From Clostridia bacterium (GTDB lineage Bacteria > Bacillota > Clostridia > Oscillospirales > Acutalibacteraceae): 64,000 bases of DNA. Positions within the stretch are counted from its first letter, which is position 1. Each line of letters begins with the position of its first letter. A program made the translations under genes and the position numbers. Under the pieces are notes generated by a model. The model did not search any database and was not told the DNA's origin. It worked only from the letters and a program-made list of their open reading frames with translations. Positions 7,801-16,623 of this stretch are shown here, one piece after another. Location of the stretch: positions 1-64,000 of the forward strand of contig JAFQCT010000004.1 in the NCBI GenBank assembly GCA_017399405.1, given 5' to 3'.

Positions 7801-8694
7801 ATGAAAAAGAGAATCACAAAAGTTTTTTCATTTGCACTTGCAATTTTAATGTTTATTGTAGTTTCTTCGGTAGGTGCATTTGCATATACAAGTGAATACA
7901 TAACGATTGATTGCCCTGAAAATTTTGATGAAGAAGATTATAGTGCAGATGACGGTTTTTATACCGATGTGTATTATAGTGAATATGCCTTGAATGAAAA
8001 CAATGAGGAATACTATACAGGCACTTCAGTTAATATTTATGCCGAGGCTTGCTGGAATGATACCGTTGAAACATATTATGATGAAGCAACTCTTGAAATG
8101 CTTGTAGAATTAAACGAAGACTATGGTGAAATCAAGTCACAGAATATGTATTATACAACTATTGGCGGTCTTAACGCAGTTGTATATGATGTTTATTATA
8201 CATACACAGGTGCTGACGAAAATGGTAAAAGAGTTGTTGAAGATTGGCTCTTTTCAGAGGTCATTATTGTTAAAGACAGAACTTGTATAACAATTGATTT
8301 AGATATCTGTAATGCAGACGATTTACTCCTTTGCAGAAATGAATTGACAGAACAGTTCTTAAAGGGTATTTCAATAAATACAGAAAAAGTTGCAGAGGCT
8401 GAAAAAAGCGAAAAAACAACACTGCTTATAGTTTTGATTGTACTTGTGGGTATAATTGTAGTTGTTATAGTTGCTATTTTCAAATCTTCTAAAAAGAAAA
8501 ATCAACCGGTTTATCCATATAATAATACAGGTGTTCCGCCACAGTATTATAATCCGTATGGTCAAATGCCTTATGGTCAAATGCCTTATGGCAATCAGCA
8601 AAGAAACGCACCTGCACAGACAACGCCATCTTATGTAGAGCCGCCTGTTGCAGAAGAAAATAATGAAAACAATCCAGAAAACCTTGACAATTGA
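7801..8694 (+). CDS. Secreted/membrane-anchored protein with Tyr/Pro/Gln-rich tail
   Basis: 297 residues. The signal peptide (about 1-29) ends near GAFAYT. An acidic extracellular domain rich in Tyr/Asp/Glu follows (about 30-200), then one membrane helix (about 204-224, TTLLIVLIVLVGIIVVVIVAIF) and a cytoplasmic tail with NPYGQMPYGQMPYG repeats. Domain order resembles surface sensors or anchored stress proteins of Clostridia, but I do not recognise the family. It starts seven bases after GGTGATAAA. The stop codon lies inside the spacer of the valS T-box promoter. Confidence 0.8.
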   Translation: MKKRITKVFSFALAILMFIVVSSVGAFAYTSEYITIDCPENFDEEDYSADDGFYTDVYYSEYALNENNEEYYTGTSVNIYAEACWNDTVETYYDEATLEMLVELNEDYGEIKSQNMYYTTIGGLNAVVYDVYYTYTGADENGKRVVEDWLFSEVIIVKDRTCITIDLDICNADDLLLCRNELTEQFLKGISINTEKVAEAEKSEKTTLLIVLIVLVGIIVVVIVAIFKSSKKKNQPVYPYNNTGVPPQYYNPYGQMPYGQMPYGNQQRNAPAQTTPSYVEPPVAEENNENNPENLDN

Positions 8695-8712
8695 TGGTTT
8701 TATTGTTAAAAT
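8684..8712 (+). promoter_or_regulatory. Promoter of the valS T-box transcript
   Basis: TTGACA (8684-8689), a 17-nt spacer and TAAAAT (8707-8712). The promoter overlaps the 3' end of the preceding gene. Confidence 0.8.
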
Positions 8713-8734
8713 CATTTGGAATTAAATAAAATAA

Positions 8735-8975
8735 ACACTATGACAAAGAGTAAGATTTATTGTGTTCGCTTTCAGAGAGTTGTCGTTTGGTGCAAGACAA
8801 TACAACCCTTAAATCGATATGTAGCTTTCGAGTGGTTTCGCCTAAAGTAGAAGTACCGTTAAGTGAAAACGCGTAATTCCCGTTAAGAATTTTAAGTGGC
8901 TGTGTAAAAACAGCAATTTGAGTGGTACCACGGAATTTTTCGTCTCATACATTTTGTATGGGACGATTTTTTATT
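8735..8975 (+). promoter_or_regulatory. T-box leader of valS
   Basis: The leader has the stem I apical motif CAGAGAGTTGTCG (about 8774), the T-box TGGTACCACGG (8923-8933), and a terminator CGTCTCATACA/TGTATGGGACG (8941-8965) followed by T's. By position relative to the apical motif, GTA at 8821-8823 is the best candidate valine specifier codon. Uncharged tRNA-Val should pair with it and favour the antiterminator, switching on valS when valine-tRNA is low. Confidence 0.92.
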
Positions 8976-9003
8976 TTATAATTAAACCGAAAGGAAGAAA
9001 TAT

Positions 9004-11706
9004 ATGTCTAAGGAACTTGAAAAACAGTATAATCCGAAAAATGTTGAAGACAGGATTTACAAAGACTGGCTCAGCAAAAAATATTTCCACGCAAAGCGTG
9101 AAGAGGGTAAAAAGACTTACACTATTGTAATTCCACCACCAAACATTACAGGTCAGTTGCACATGGGCCACGCTCTTGATAACACTTTACAGGATATTCT
9201 TATTCGTTATCATAGAATGGCTGGGTATGATACACTCTGGCTTCCAGGTACTGACCATGCATCTATTGCAACTGAGGCAAAAATCGTTGAAACAATGAGA
9301 AATGAGGGCATCACTAAAGAAGATTTAGGTCGTGATGGCTTCTTAGAGCGTGCTTGGGACTGGAAAAAACAATACGGTGGCAGAATTATTGAACAACTTA
9401 AAAAACTCGGTTCATCTTGTGACTGGGACAGAGAAAGATTCACTCTTGACGAAGGTTGCAGTAAGGCTGTTAACGAAGTTTTCTGTCGTCTTTATGACAA
9501 AGATTTGATTTATCGCGGTAACCGTATGGTTAACTGGTGTCCATACTGTAACACATCAATTTCTGATGCAGAAGTTGAGTATGAAGAACAGGACGGTAGC
9601 TTCTGGCATCTTCTTTACACAGTTAAAGAGACAGGCGAGCAGCTTGAACTTGCTACAACTCGTCCTGAAACAATGCTTGGCGATACTGCAGTTGCTATAA
9701 ATGTGGCTGACGAAAGATATAAGCATCTTCACGGTTGCCACGTAATTTTACCACTTCTTAATAAAGAAATTCCAATCGTTTGTGACGAGCACGCAGATAT
9801 GACAAAGGGTACAGGTGTTGTTAAAATCACTCCTGCTCACGACCCTAACGACTTTGAAGTTGGTCAGCGTAATAATCTTCCAATTGTTCGTACATTTACT
9901 TATGACGGTCACTTAACAGGTGCAGAAGATAAGAAAATTGCAGATGAGCTTATTGCAAGTGGTCGTGCTACTGAAAATGAGCCTGAAGTTCTTGACTGTG
10001 GTAAATACGCAGGTATGACAACAATGGAAGCAAGAAAAGCAATCCTTGAGGACCTTAAAGCAGGTGGATATCTTAAGGAAGTTGAACCTCGCAAACACGA
10101 AGTTGGTACTTGCTATCGTTGTCATAACAACATCGAGCCAATGGTTTCAAAACAGTGGTTTGTTCGTATGGTTCCTCTTGCAAAACCTGCTATTGAGGCA
10201 GTAGAAAAAGGCGAAACAAAGTTCATTCCTGAACGCTTTACAAAGAACTATCTTAACTGGATGAACGGTACTCGCGATTGGTGTATTTCTCGTCAGTTAT
10301 GGTGGGGTCACAGAATCCCTGCTTGGTACTGTGACGACTGCGGTGAAACAATCGTTTCAAAAACAGCGGTAACTACTTGTCCAAAATGTGGTAGCACAAA
10401 ACTCCGTCAGGATGAAGATACACTTGACACTTGGTTCTCATCAGCACTCTGGCCATTCTCAACTCTCGGTTGGCCTGAACAGACAGAAGACCTTAAACAC
10501 TATTACCCAACAAACACACTTGTAACAGGTTACGATATTATCGGTTTCTGGGTTTCTCGTATGATTTTCTCTGCTCTTGAATACACAGGACAAGTTCCAT
10601 TTGACACAGTTCTTATTCACGGTCTTGTTCGTGATGCTCAAGGTAGAAAAATGTCGAAATCATTGGGTAACGGTATTGACCCACTTGAGATTATCGACCA
10701 ATACGGTGCAGACGCATTAAGATTTACTCTTGCAACAGGTAATAGCCCCGGTAACGATATGCGTTTCTCTGACGAAAAGGTTGAAGCAAGTAGAAACTTT
10801 GCTAACAAGATTTGGAATGCTGCTCGTTTTATTTTAATGAATCTTGACGAAAACGAATATGCACCTTATGTTCCAAAGAATCTTGCAATCGAAGATAAAT
10901 GGATTTTAAGTAAGTATAATGACCTTGTAAAAGATGTTACAGATTCACTTGAAAAGTTTGAGCTTGGTATGGCAGTACAAAAGCTTTACGACTTCATCTG
11001 GGATGTATTCTGCGACTGGTATATTGAAATTGCAAAAATCCGTCTTAATGGTGAATGTGCAACTGCAAAAGCAACTGTTAAAGCAGTTCTCGTTTATGTA
11101 ATGTCAAATACTCTTAAACTTCTTCACCCATTTATGCCATTCATTACAGAAGAAATCTGGCAGACACTCCCACATGATGGTGACTCAATTATGATTTCAG
11201 AATGGCCTGTATTCAGCGAAGAACTTTCATTCAAAGCTGACGAAACAGAAATGGAAAGAGTTATGACTGCAATCAAGGCTGTTCGTAACCGTCGTGCAGA
11301 AATGAATGTTCCGCCATCAAAGAAAGCAAAGATTTTCATTGAAACTGCTTATGAAAAGACATTCTCAGAGGGTGCAAACTTCTTCGTAAGACTTGCTTCC
11401 GCTAGTGAAGTTGAAATTGTTAAGGGTTACGAAAACAATGAGGCAGTTGCTATTATCACAGAAGATGCAAGACTCTTTATTCCGCTTGATGAACTCGTTG
11501 ATTTCAAGGCAGAGCTTGAACGCCTCGAAAAAGAAAAAGCAGGCGTGCTTAAAGAAATCGCATTCGTTTCAGGCAAACTTAACAATGCTAACTTCGTTGC
11601 AAAAGCACCTGAAGCACTCGTAAACGAGCAACGCGAAAAACTTGCAAAATATAACGAGAAACTTGCAATGCTTGAAGAGAGTATAGCGAAAATCCAAAAT
11701 AAATAA
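9004..11706 (+). CDS. valS: Valyl-tRNA synthetase
   Basis: 900 residues, full length. It is a class I synthetase with the HIGH-type motif ([10 protein letters not shown], near residue 55), [13 protein letters not shown], a CP1 editing domain, zinc-knuckle cysteines (CDDCGE...CPKCGS), and KMSKSLGN at about 549. An anticodon-binding helical domain and the C-terminal valS coiled coil (about 830-900) end the protein. It charges tRNA-Val and hydrolyses mis-charged threonine. A T-box leader directly upstream controls it. GAAAGGAAG precedes the ATG. A DUF559/repeat unit follows immediately. Confidence 0.98.
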   Translation: MSKELEKQYNPKNVEDRIYKDWLSKKYFHAKREEGKKTYTIVIPPPNITGQLHMGHALDNTLQDILIRYHRMAGYDTLWLPGTDHASIATEAKIVETMRNEGITKEDLGRDGFLERAWDWKKQYGGRIIEQLKKLGSSCDWDRERFTLDEGCSKAVNEVFCRLYDKDLIYRGNRMVNWCPYCNTSISDAEVEYEEQDGSFWHLLYTVKETGEQLELATTRPETMLGDTAVAINVADERYKHLHGCHVILPLLNKEIPIVCDEHADMTKGTGVVKITPAHDPNDFEVGQRNNLPIVRTFTYDGHLTGAEDKKIADELIASGRATENEPEVLDCGKYAGMTTMEARKAILEDLKAGGYLKEVEPRKHEVGTCYRCHNNIEPMVSKQWFVRMVPLAKPAIEAVEKGETKFIPERFTKNYLNWMNGTRDWCISRQLWWGHRIPAWYCDDCGETIVSKTAVTTCPKCGSTKLRQDEDTLDTWFSSALWPFSTLGWPEQTEDLKHYYPTNTLVTGYDIIGFWVSRMIFSALEYTGQVPFDTVLIHGLVRDAQGRKMSKSLGNGIDPLEIIDQYGADALRFTLATGNSPGNDMRFSDEKVEASRNFANKIWNAARFILMNLDENEYAPYVPKNLAIEDKWILSKYNDLVKDVTDSLEKFELGMAVQKLYDFIWDVFCDWYIEIAKIRLNGECATAKATVKAVLVYVMSNTLKLLHPFMPFITEEIWQTLPHDGDSIMISEWPVFSEELSFKADETEMERVMTAIKAVRNRRAEMNVPPSKKAKIFIETAYEKTFSEGANFFVRLASASEVEIVKGYENNEAVAIITEDARLFIPLDELVDFKAELERLEKEKAGVLKEIAFVSGKLNNANFVAKAPEALVNEQREKLAKYNEKLAMLEESIAKIQNK

Positions 11707-11720
11707 AATTGATACGGAAT

Positions 11721-11767
11721 GCCTTCCCCTTGAGGGGAAGGTGTCACCGTAGGTGACGGATGAGGTG
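11721..11767 (+). repeat. Two-hairpin repeat, left end of DUF559 unit 1
   Basis: Hairpin one is CCTTCCCC/GGGGAAGG; hairpin two is GTCACC/GGTGAC. The tail GGATGAGGTG follows, and its GAGGTG lies five bases before the DUF559 start, so the repeat itself supplies the ribosome binding site. Confidence 0.85.
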
Positions 11768-11772
11768 TTTAT

Positions 11773-12147
11773 ATGAATAAAACCAATAATCCAAAACTAA
11801 AAATAAATGCACAAGAATTACGAAAGAATATGACTAAAGAAGAACGACATCTTTGGTATGATTTCTTAAAAGAATTACCTATCACAATCAACAGACAAAA
11901 AGTGATAGGTAATTATATTGTGGACTTTTATTGTGCGGAAACAAAAACTGTAATTGAACTTGATGGTTCACAACATTTTGAGGATAAAGGCATTGAATAT
12001 GATGCTAAACGAGATGAATATCTAAAATCGTTAGGTTTAACTGTTTTGAGATATTCAAATTATGATGTGAATACAAATTTTTATGGTGTATGTACGGATA
12101 TAATGAAAAGGCTTCCCCTTGAGGGGAAGCTGTCACGAAGTGACTGA
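11773..12147 (+). CDS. DUF559 (Vsr/PD-(D/E)XK-like) endonuclease-domain protein
   Basis: 124 residues. It belongs to the DUF559 family, related in fold to very-short-patch-repair (Vsr) and restriction endonucleases. RKNMTKEERHLWYDFL is the family's N-terminal signature, and VDFYCAETKTVIELDGSQH carries the probable catalytic Asp and Glu-x-Asp. The C terminus (KRLPLEGKLSRSD) is encoded inside the downstream palindromic repeat, and the upstream repeat supplies the ribosome binding site. The gene therefore fits exactly between repeats. A second copy at 42773 has the same arrangement. Nuclease activity and a role in spreading the repeats are inference. Confidence 0.85.
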   Translation: MNKTNNPKLKINAQELRKNMTKEERHLWYDFLKELPITINRQKVIGNYIVDFYCAETKTVIELDGSQHFEDKGIEYDAKRDEYLKSLGLTVLRYSNYDVNTNFYGVCTDIMKRLPLEGKLSRSD

Positions 12148-12154
12148 TGAGGTG
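12111..12154 (+). repeat. Two-hairpin repeat, forward copy at the 3' end of DUF559 unit 1
   Basis: CTTCCCC/GGGGAAG hairpin, then GTCAC/GTGAC hairpin, then TGATGAGGTG, in the same orientation as 11721-11767. It contains the stop codon of the DUF559 gene. A further small hairpin (GGTTGC/GCAACC) follows at 12157-12172. Confidence 0.8.
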
Positions 12155-12199
12155 TAGGTTGCGAGAGCAACCGTTAATAAAATCTTGACTGACTTTGTT

Positions 12200-12245
12200 C
12201 ACCTCATCCACCGCAAGCGGTCCCCCTTCCCCTTAAGGGGAAGGC
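12200..12245 (-). repeat. Two-hairpin repeat, inverted right end of DUF559 unit 1
   Basis: Reverse-orientation copy: CACCTCATCC, then an ACCGC/GCGGT hairpin, then CCTTCCCC/GGGGAAGG. Together with 11721-11767 it bounds a 525-bp unit like terminal inverted repeats. Confidence 0.8.
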
Positions 12246-12252
12246 AAAAAAT

Positions 12253-12280
12253 AAGACCTCTCGTTTTGAGAGGTCTTTTC
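12253..12280. terminator. Bidirectional terminator
   Basis: AAGACCTCTC pairs with GAGAGGTCTT around GTTTT, with a T-rich flank. It lies between the DUF559 unit and the convergent alcohol dehydrogenase gene. Confidence 0.85.
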
Positions 12281-12294
12281 TTATGTGCTTTTGA

Positions 12295-13503
12295 TTATTC
12301 CTTAATCATAAGTGATTTAACAATTGCTGTCATTTCTGCTTCACCGTAGATTACAGGAACTGGGTAAAGCGGGTTGCCTTCTTTAAGTGCACGCTCTACG
12401 ATAATTGGAATATCTTCTTCCTTAATCTGTGCAAAGCCCTTTGGAATATTCATTCTTTCGTTCATTGCATAGATTTCAGCAATGAATTTCTTTGCCATTT
12501 CTTCTTCGCTTTCGCCACTAATACCAACGATATCAGCAAGTCTTGCGAGCGGTGCATAAACTGCTTCGCCATAGCTTTCAAGCATTACAGGAAGAATAAC
12601 TGCATTTGCAAGACCGTGAGGGATACCATACTGACCGCCAAGGTTGTGAGCAACTGCGTGAACATAACCAACATAAGCACGAGTAAATGCCATACCTGCA
12701 TAGTAAGATGCTAAAAGCATATTGTTTCTTGCTTCAATATTTTTACCGTCTGTGTATGCTGTTTCAAGGTTTTCAAAAATCATTTTTGTAGCCTTTTCAG
12801 CATACTGAGTTGTTGATTTAACATTTGATTTGCCAATGTATGCTTCAACTGCGTGAGTAAGAGCGTCCATACCTGTTGTTGATGTGATGTGTGGTGGAAG
12901 ACCTACTGTAAGTTCAGGGTCAAACACTGCAAATCTTGGACGAAGGAATGGGTCGTTACAAGCATTCTTTTCGTGTGTCTTTGAGTTAGAAACAACCGCT
13001 GCAAGTGTGCATTCTGAACCTGTACCTGCTGTTGTTGGAACTGCAAAGAATGGTGGGAGTGGACGAAGAATTTTCATAAGTCCACGCATTTTTTCAACCG
13101 GCTGATTTGGTTTAACAACTCTTGCTGCTGCAATTTTTGCACAGTCCATTGGTGAGCCACCACCAAATGCGATAATACCCTGACAACCGTTAGCTTTATA
13201 CATATCTTTTGCTTCTTCAATGTTTTCGATTGTTGGGTTTGGCTGAGTACCGTCATAAACTACATACTCTACTCCTGCTTTGTCCATTTCTTCGTAAAGC
13301 GAGTTGAGAAGTCCAAGAGAAGTCAGACCTTTATCTGTTACGATAAGTACTTTTTTAAGTCCCTTTTCTTTAATGAGATTAGGAAGTTTGCGAATACTAC
13401 CTGGGCCTGTAAGCATAAATGGCTCGCCCCAAGGTAAAAAGCATTCCATAACCATCATAACTTTCTGGAAAACTCGGCAATATGCCTTGTAAAATTGATT
13501 CAT
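12295..13503 (-). CDS. Iron-containing alcohol dehydrogenase
   Basis: 402 residues, typical of group III dehydrogenases. The NAD(P)-binding loop is FGGGSPMDCAK; TTAGTGSE follows. Metal ligands lie in GMDALTHAVEAY and in HAVAHNLGGQYGIPHG (Asp/His triad). It reduces aldehydes to alcohols or runs the reverse reaction during fermentation; the exact substrate (butanol, ethanol, lactaldehyde) cannot be told. It lies 35 bases downstream of ribF on the same strand with no obvious terminator between, so read-through from the rimP operon is possible, though its function is unrelated. Confidence 0.92.
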   Translation of the reverse strand: MNQFYKAYCRVFQKVMMVMECFLPWGEPFMLTGPGSIRKLPNLIKEKGLKKVLIVTDKGLTSLGLLNSLYEEMDKAGVEYVVYDGTQPNPTIENIEEAKDMYKANGCQGIIAFGGGSPMDCAKIAAARVVKPNQPVEKMRGLMKILRPLPPFFAVPTTAGTGSECTLAAVVSNSKTHEKNACNDPFLRPRFAVFDPELTVGLPPHITSTTGMDALTHAVEAYIGKSNVKSTTQYAEKATKMIFENLETAYTDGKNIEARNNMLLASYYAGMAFTRAYVGYVHAVAHNLGGQYGIPHGLANAVILPVMLESYGEAVYAPLARLADIVGISGESEEEMAKKFIAEIYAMNERMNIPKGFAQIKEEDIPIIVERALKEGNPLYPVPVIYGEAEMTAIVKSLMIKE

Positions 13504-13538
13504 AAAATAACCCCTTTTCTTTTATATGAATTTTTATT

Positions 13539-14423
13539 TTATTTTTTACTATTGAAAATCTCAATAGCTAATTTACTGTCTTTATCAATTTGTGCCTTTA
13601 ACTCGTCTTTAGAATTGAATTTCTTTTCGGCTCTTATAAAGTCAAGAAGTTCAACTTTGATTTTTCTGTAATAAAGATTACCGTCAAATCCTAAAATACA
13701 AGTTTCTGAAAGCACCTTGTCACCGCCTACCGTCGGGTGACAACCAAAATTTGTAACTGACGGGTAAATTTTACCGTCAACCGTTGACTGCGAAGCATAA
13801 ACACCGTGCTTTAAGTTTATAAAGCCTGTGGGGAAATGCTGGTTGATTGTGGGAAAACCAAAAATCTTTTTGCCGATTTTATTGCCCTCAACCACAAGAA
13901 AATCGTAAGAGAAATTACGCCCTAACATCTCGTTGGCGGTTTTAATATCGCCATTTGCCAAAGATTTGCGAATTCTTGTAGCACTAATCATTTCGCCTTT
14001 GTATTCAATGCTTCGTGCCATCTTGTAAATTATACCATACTTTTCGCATAATTCACATAATATTTTACTGTTTCCGCCACCATCTTTGCCAAAAAGAAAA
14101 TTTTCACCGCAGATTACCGCACCCACATTGTGCTTTTTAATGAGAATATCTCTCAAAAATTCTTCGGGGGATAAGTTGCGGATTTCTTCAAAACTTATAT
14201 GAACAGGTAAAACCTCAAGTTCTTTTGCTTTCTCTTCTTTGTCCTCACTTGTAATGAGAAGTGGTGGTGCAATACCTTTAAGTACCGCTTGCGGATGAAT
14301 ATCAAACATAAGCATTGCAGGGGTAAAACCATCTTCTGCAAAGGCTTTTGCTTCATTCAACACATTTAAGTGACCCCTGTGCAATCCGTCAAAGGTGCCA
14401 AGTGCCAATGCAAGTTTTTTCAT
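13539..14423 (-). CDS. ribF: Bifunctional riboflavin kinase / FAD synthetase
   Basis: 294 residues. The N-terminal FAD synthetase (nucleotidyltransferase) domain begins LGTFDGLHRGHLNVL, with the adenylyl-transferase HxGH-like motif, and ISATRIRK ends that half. The C-terminal riboflavin kinase domain (about 170-290) has the GFPTINQ motif. It makes FMN and then FAD from riboflavin. Its start overlaps the truB stop by 4 bases, the usual truB-ribF arrangement of Firmicutes. No FMN riboswitch precedes it. Confidence 0.96.
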   Translation of the reverse strand: MKKLALALGTFDGLHRGHLNVLNEAKAFAEDGFTPAMLMFDIHPQAVLKGIAPPLLITSEDKEEKAKELEVLPVHISFEEIRNLSPEEFLRDILIKKHNVGAVICGENFLFGKDGGGNSKILCELCEKYGIIYKMARSIEYKGEMISATRIRKSLANGDIKTANEMLGRNFSYDFLVVEGNKIGKKIFGFPTINQHFPTGFINLKHGVYASQSTVDGKIYPSVTNFGCHPTVGGDKVLSETCILGFDGNLYYRKIKVELLDFIRAEKKFNSKDELKAQIDKDSKLAIEIFNSKK

Positions 14424-15310
14424 TCGTCTATTAGCACCCTCCTTACACTCAGGTCGCTTTTTTCTTCTTTGATTTCTCCAAGACCTAAAAGTTTTCGCTG
14501 GGGGGAGTAAACACGGTAAATGCCAACAGGGTAGTCACCGTGAAGTCGTGCATAATCCAATGCACCACCGTTGTGAAAACGATTAGCTTGAGGATTTGTA
14601 ACTGTAATTTCAGGGTAACTCATAAGTGCAGTTTCAACTGATGTTATAACTTCGTCAGTTCTGTTTTCACTTACAAATTGTTCTAATTCTTCTAATGTAA
14701 CTGCATTTTCAATAGAAAATCCATTTGCACTTGTTCTGCGAAGTTCTGTCATAACCGCACCGCAACCAAGTTTTGCCCCAATATCATCACAAAGTGAACG
14801 GATATATGTACCTGCCGAGCAAGTGACATCCATTGAAAACTCGATACCGTTAAAATCATAAATTTCTAACTTTTCTATGGTAATTTTTCTTTGCTCACGC
14901 TCTATTTCAATTCCTTTACGAGCCAAATCATAAAGACGCTCACCGTCTTTTTTTAGAGCCGAATACATTGGGGGAGTCTGCAAAATCTCACCTTTGAAAT
15001 CTTCTGCAACACTTAATAGTTGTTCTTTTGTCACATTAACGGGACTTTCACTTAAAATCTTGCCCGTAATGTCAAGAGTATCAGTCGTAATACCAAGTTT
15101 TACCCTTGCAGTATAACTTTTTTTGTGTTCAGGCAACAACTCAATAAAGCGTGTTGAATAGCCAAGCATAACAACAAGAACACCGGTAGCCATAGGGTCC
15201 AGCGTGCCTGTATGCCCTGCTTTTTTGACACCTAAAAGTCGAGAGGCTTTTTTAACAGCCATAAAAGATGTCATATCGCGGGGTTTGTCAAGACAAATTA
15301 TGCCTGTCAT
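14420..15310 (-). CDS. truB: tRNA pseudouridine(55) synthase
   Basis: 296 residues. The catalytic region is KAGHTGTLDPMATGVLV, with the nucleophilic Asp in GTLDP; GIICLDKPRDMTS is the family N terminus and CSAGTYIRSL is motif III. It isomerises U55 in the T loop of tRNAs. It is coupled to nrnA upstream (1-base overlap) and ribF downstream (4-base overlap) in the nusA-infB operon. Nothing appears unusual. Confidence 0.97.
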   Translation of the reverse strand: MTGIICLDKPRDMTSFMAVKKASRLLGVKKAGHTGTLDPMATGVLVVMLGYSTRFIELLPEHKKSYTARVKLGITTDTLDITGKILSESPVNVTKEQLLSVAEDFKGEILQTPPMYSALKKDGERLYDLARKGIEIEREQRKITIEKLEIYDFNGIEFSMDVTCSAGTYIRSLCDDIGAKLGCGAVMTELRRTSANGFSIENAVTLEELEQFVSENRTDEVITSVETALMSYPEITVTNPQANRFHNGGALDYARLHGDYPVGIYRVYSPQRKLLGLGEIKEEKSDLSVRRVLIDE

Positions 15311-16257
15311 TAAAATTCCGCCTTTATAACTTCAAGTAATGTTGCTTTAACTTCGTCGAGTGAACATTCAAATTCACAGCCCGCAGCAGCGTGATGACCG
15401 CCACCGCCAAGTTTACCGCAGATTTTTGCCGCATCATAAGGCTCAACAGTACGAAGCGAAACTTTGTAACTGCCATTGTGACGCTCACGGATTGTAATAC
15501 CGATTTTTACACCCTCAATTTTGCGGGGGAGTGCAGCAATACCATCACACTCTGTTGAACTTGAACCGCTTTCCTCAAACATTTTGCGAGTTATTGTCAT
15601 AATTGCACATTTACCATCAAAATAACTTTCAATTGATGAAACTGCCATCTGTTCAAGTCTTAAATATGACAAAGATTTTGTTTCAAACATAAGACGGTTG
15701 ATGTTTACATAATCAGCACCTTTTTCCATAACATCTGCCGCAATTCTGTGAACAGTAGGTGTTGTGTTTGAAAACATAAAACAACCTGTGTCAGTTGCAA
15801 GTCCTGTATAAACGCAACTTGCAATTTCGGGAGTAATTTCTACACCTAATTCGCAAATAACTTCATAAATCACAACAGCAGCCGCAGCCTTATCCTCTAA
15901 AAGAAGGTTTTCTGCGTACTCCCGGTTTGAAAGGTGATGGTCAATGCATAACCATATATTATCGCCATACTCTTTTTCAAAACTTTCACCTAAAAGTTTT
16001 TTGTCGGCAACATCAACTGCAATTATTTTGTCAAATGTAAAGTCGTTATTGTCAACCCCATTCCACAAATAAGAATACTTGTGGTGCATAGGGTCAACAC
16101 ATTTTACAAACGATTTTTTACCCATCTTGTCAAGTGTACGCTTTAATGCAAAAGCACTGCCAAGTGTATCACCGTCAGGGTTACGATGTGTGAGAATAAG
16201 ATAATTATCAAATTCTTTTAAGAGTAATGCACACTCTTTAACATCTATCTTTTTCAT
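15310..16257 (-). CDS. nrnA: DHH/DHHA1 phosphoesterase (NrnA-type)
   Basis: 315 residues. DHH motifs are present: LTHRNPDGDTLGSAFAL (metal-binding DxD region), ICIDHHLSN (the DHH motif), and the DHHA1 glycine motif GGGGHHAAAG near the C terminus. Relatives degrade nanoRNAs/short oligonucleotides and dephosphorylate pAp. Its place between rbfA and truB is the standard Firmicutes order, consistent with RNA turnover coupled to translation functions. Confidence 0.94.
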   Translation of the reverse strand: MKKIDVKECALLLKEFDNYLILTHRNPDGDTLGSAFALKRTLDKMGKKSFVKCVDPMHHKYSYLWNGVDNNDFTFDKIIAVDVADKKLLGESFEKEYGDNIWLCIDHHLSNREYAENLLLEDKAAAAVVIYEVICELGVEITPEIASCVYTGLATDTGCFMFSNTTPTVHRIAADVMEKGADYVNINRLMFETKSLSYLRLEQMAVSSIESYFDGKCAIMTITRKMFEESGSSSTECDGIAALPRKIEGVKIGITIRERHNGSYKVSLRTVEPYDAAKICGKLGGGGHHAAAGCEFECSLDEVKATLLEVIKAEF

Positions 16258-16260
16258 AGA

Positions 16261-16623
16261 TTATTCCTCAGTATCGGAAGTAATAGTAGTACTTTCGATT
16301 TTCTTAAAGATTTCCATACCGTGTTCAATTGAATCATCGGCAATAAATTTAAGTTCAGGAGTTTTGCGAAGATGAAGTTTTGAGCCTACCTCACGACGAA
16401 TAAGACCTGTTGCAGATGTAAGTCCTTTAACTGCCTCTTTTGCGTCATCAATGCCACTCATTGAACTGACATATACCTTTGCAAAAGAAAGGTCAGAACT
16501 TACATCAACACGAACAACAGTTAAAATTTTATCTTTAACTCGTGGGTCTTTTAACTCGCGGATAATAGCCACAATTTCACGCTTAATATCTTCTGAAACT
16601 CTGCCTACTCTGTAACCTGCCAT
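16261..16623 (-). CDS. rbfA: Ribosome-binding factor A
   Basis: 120 residues, a single KH-like domain. Family segments are VSEDIKREIVAIIRELKDPRV near the start and FAKVYVSSM in the middle. It assists maturation of the 30S subunit, including 16S 5' end processing. Its start overlaps the infB stop by one base, so translation is coupled. Confidence 0.96.
   Translation of the reverse strand: MAGYRVGRVSEDIKREIVAIIRELKDPRVKDKILTVVRVDVSSDLSFAKVYVSSMSGIDDAKEAVKGLTSATGLIRREVGSKLHLRKTPELKFIADDSIEHGMEIFKKIESTTITSDTEE

Noticed and set aside
11773-12147. Active Vsr mismatch-repair endonuclease
   Set aside because: No cytosine methyltransferase is next to it and the protein belongs to DUF559 rather than true Vsr; only fold similarity is claimed.
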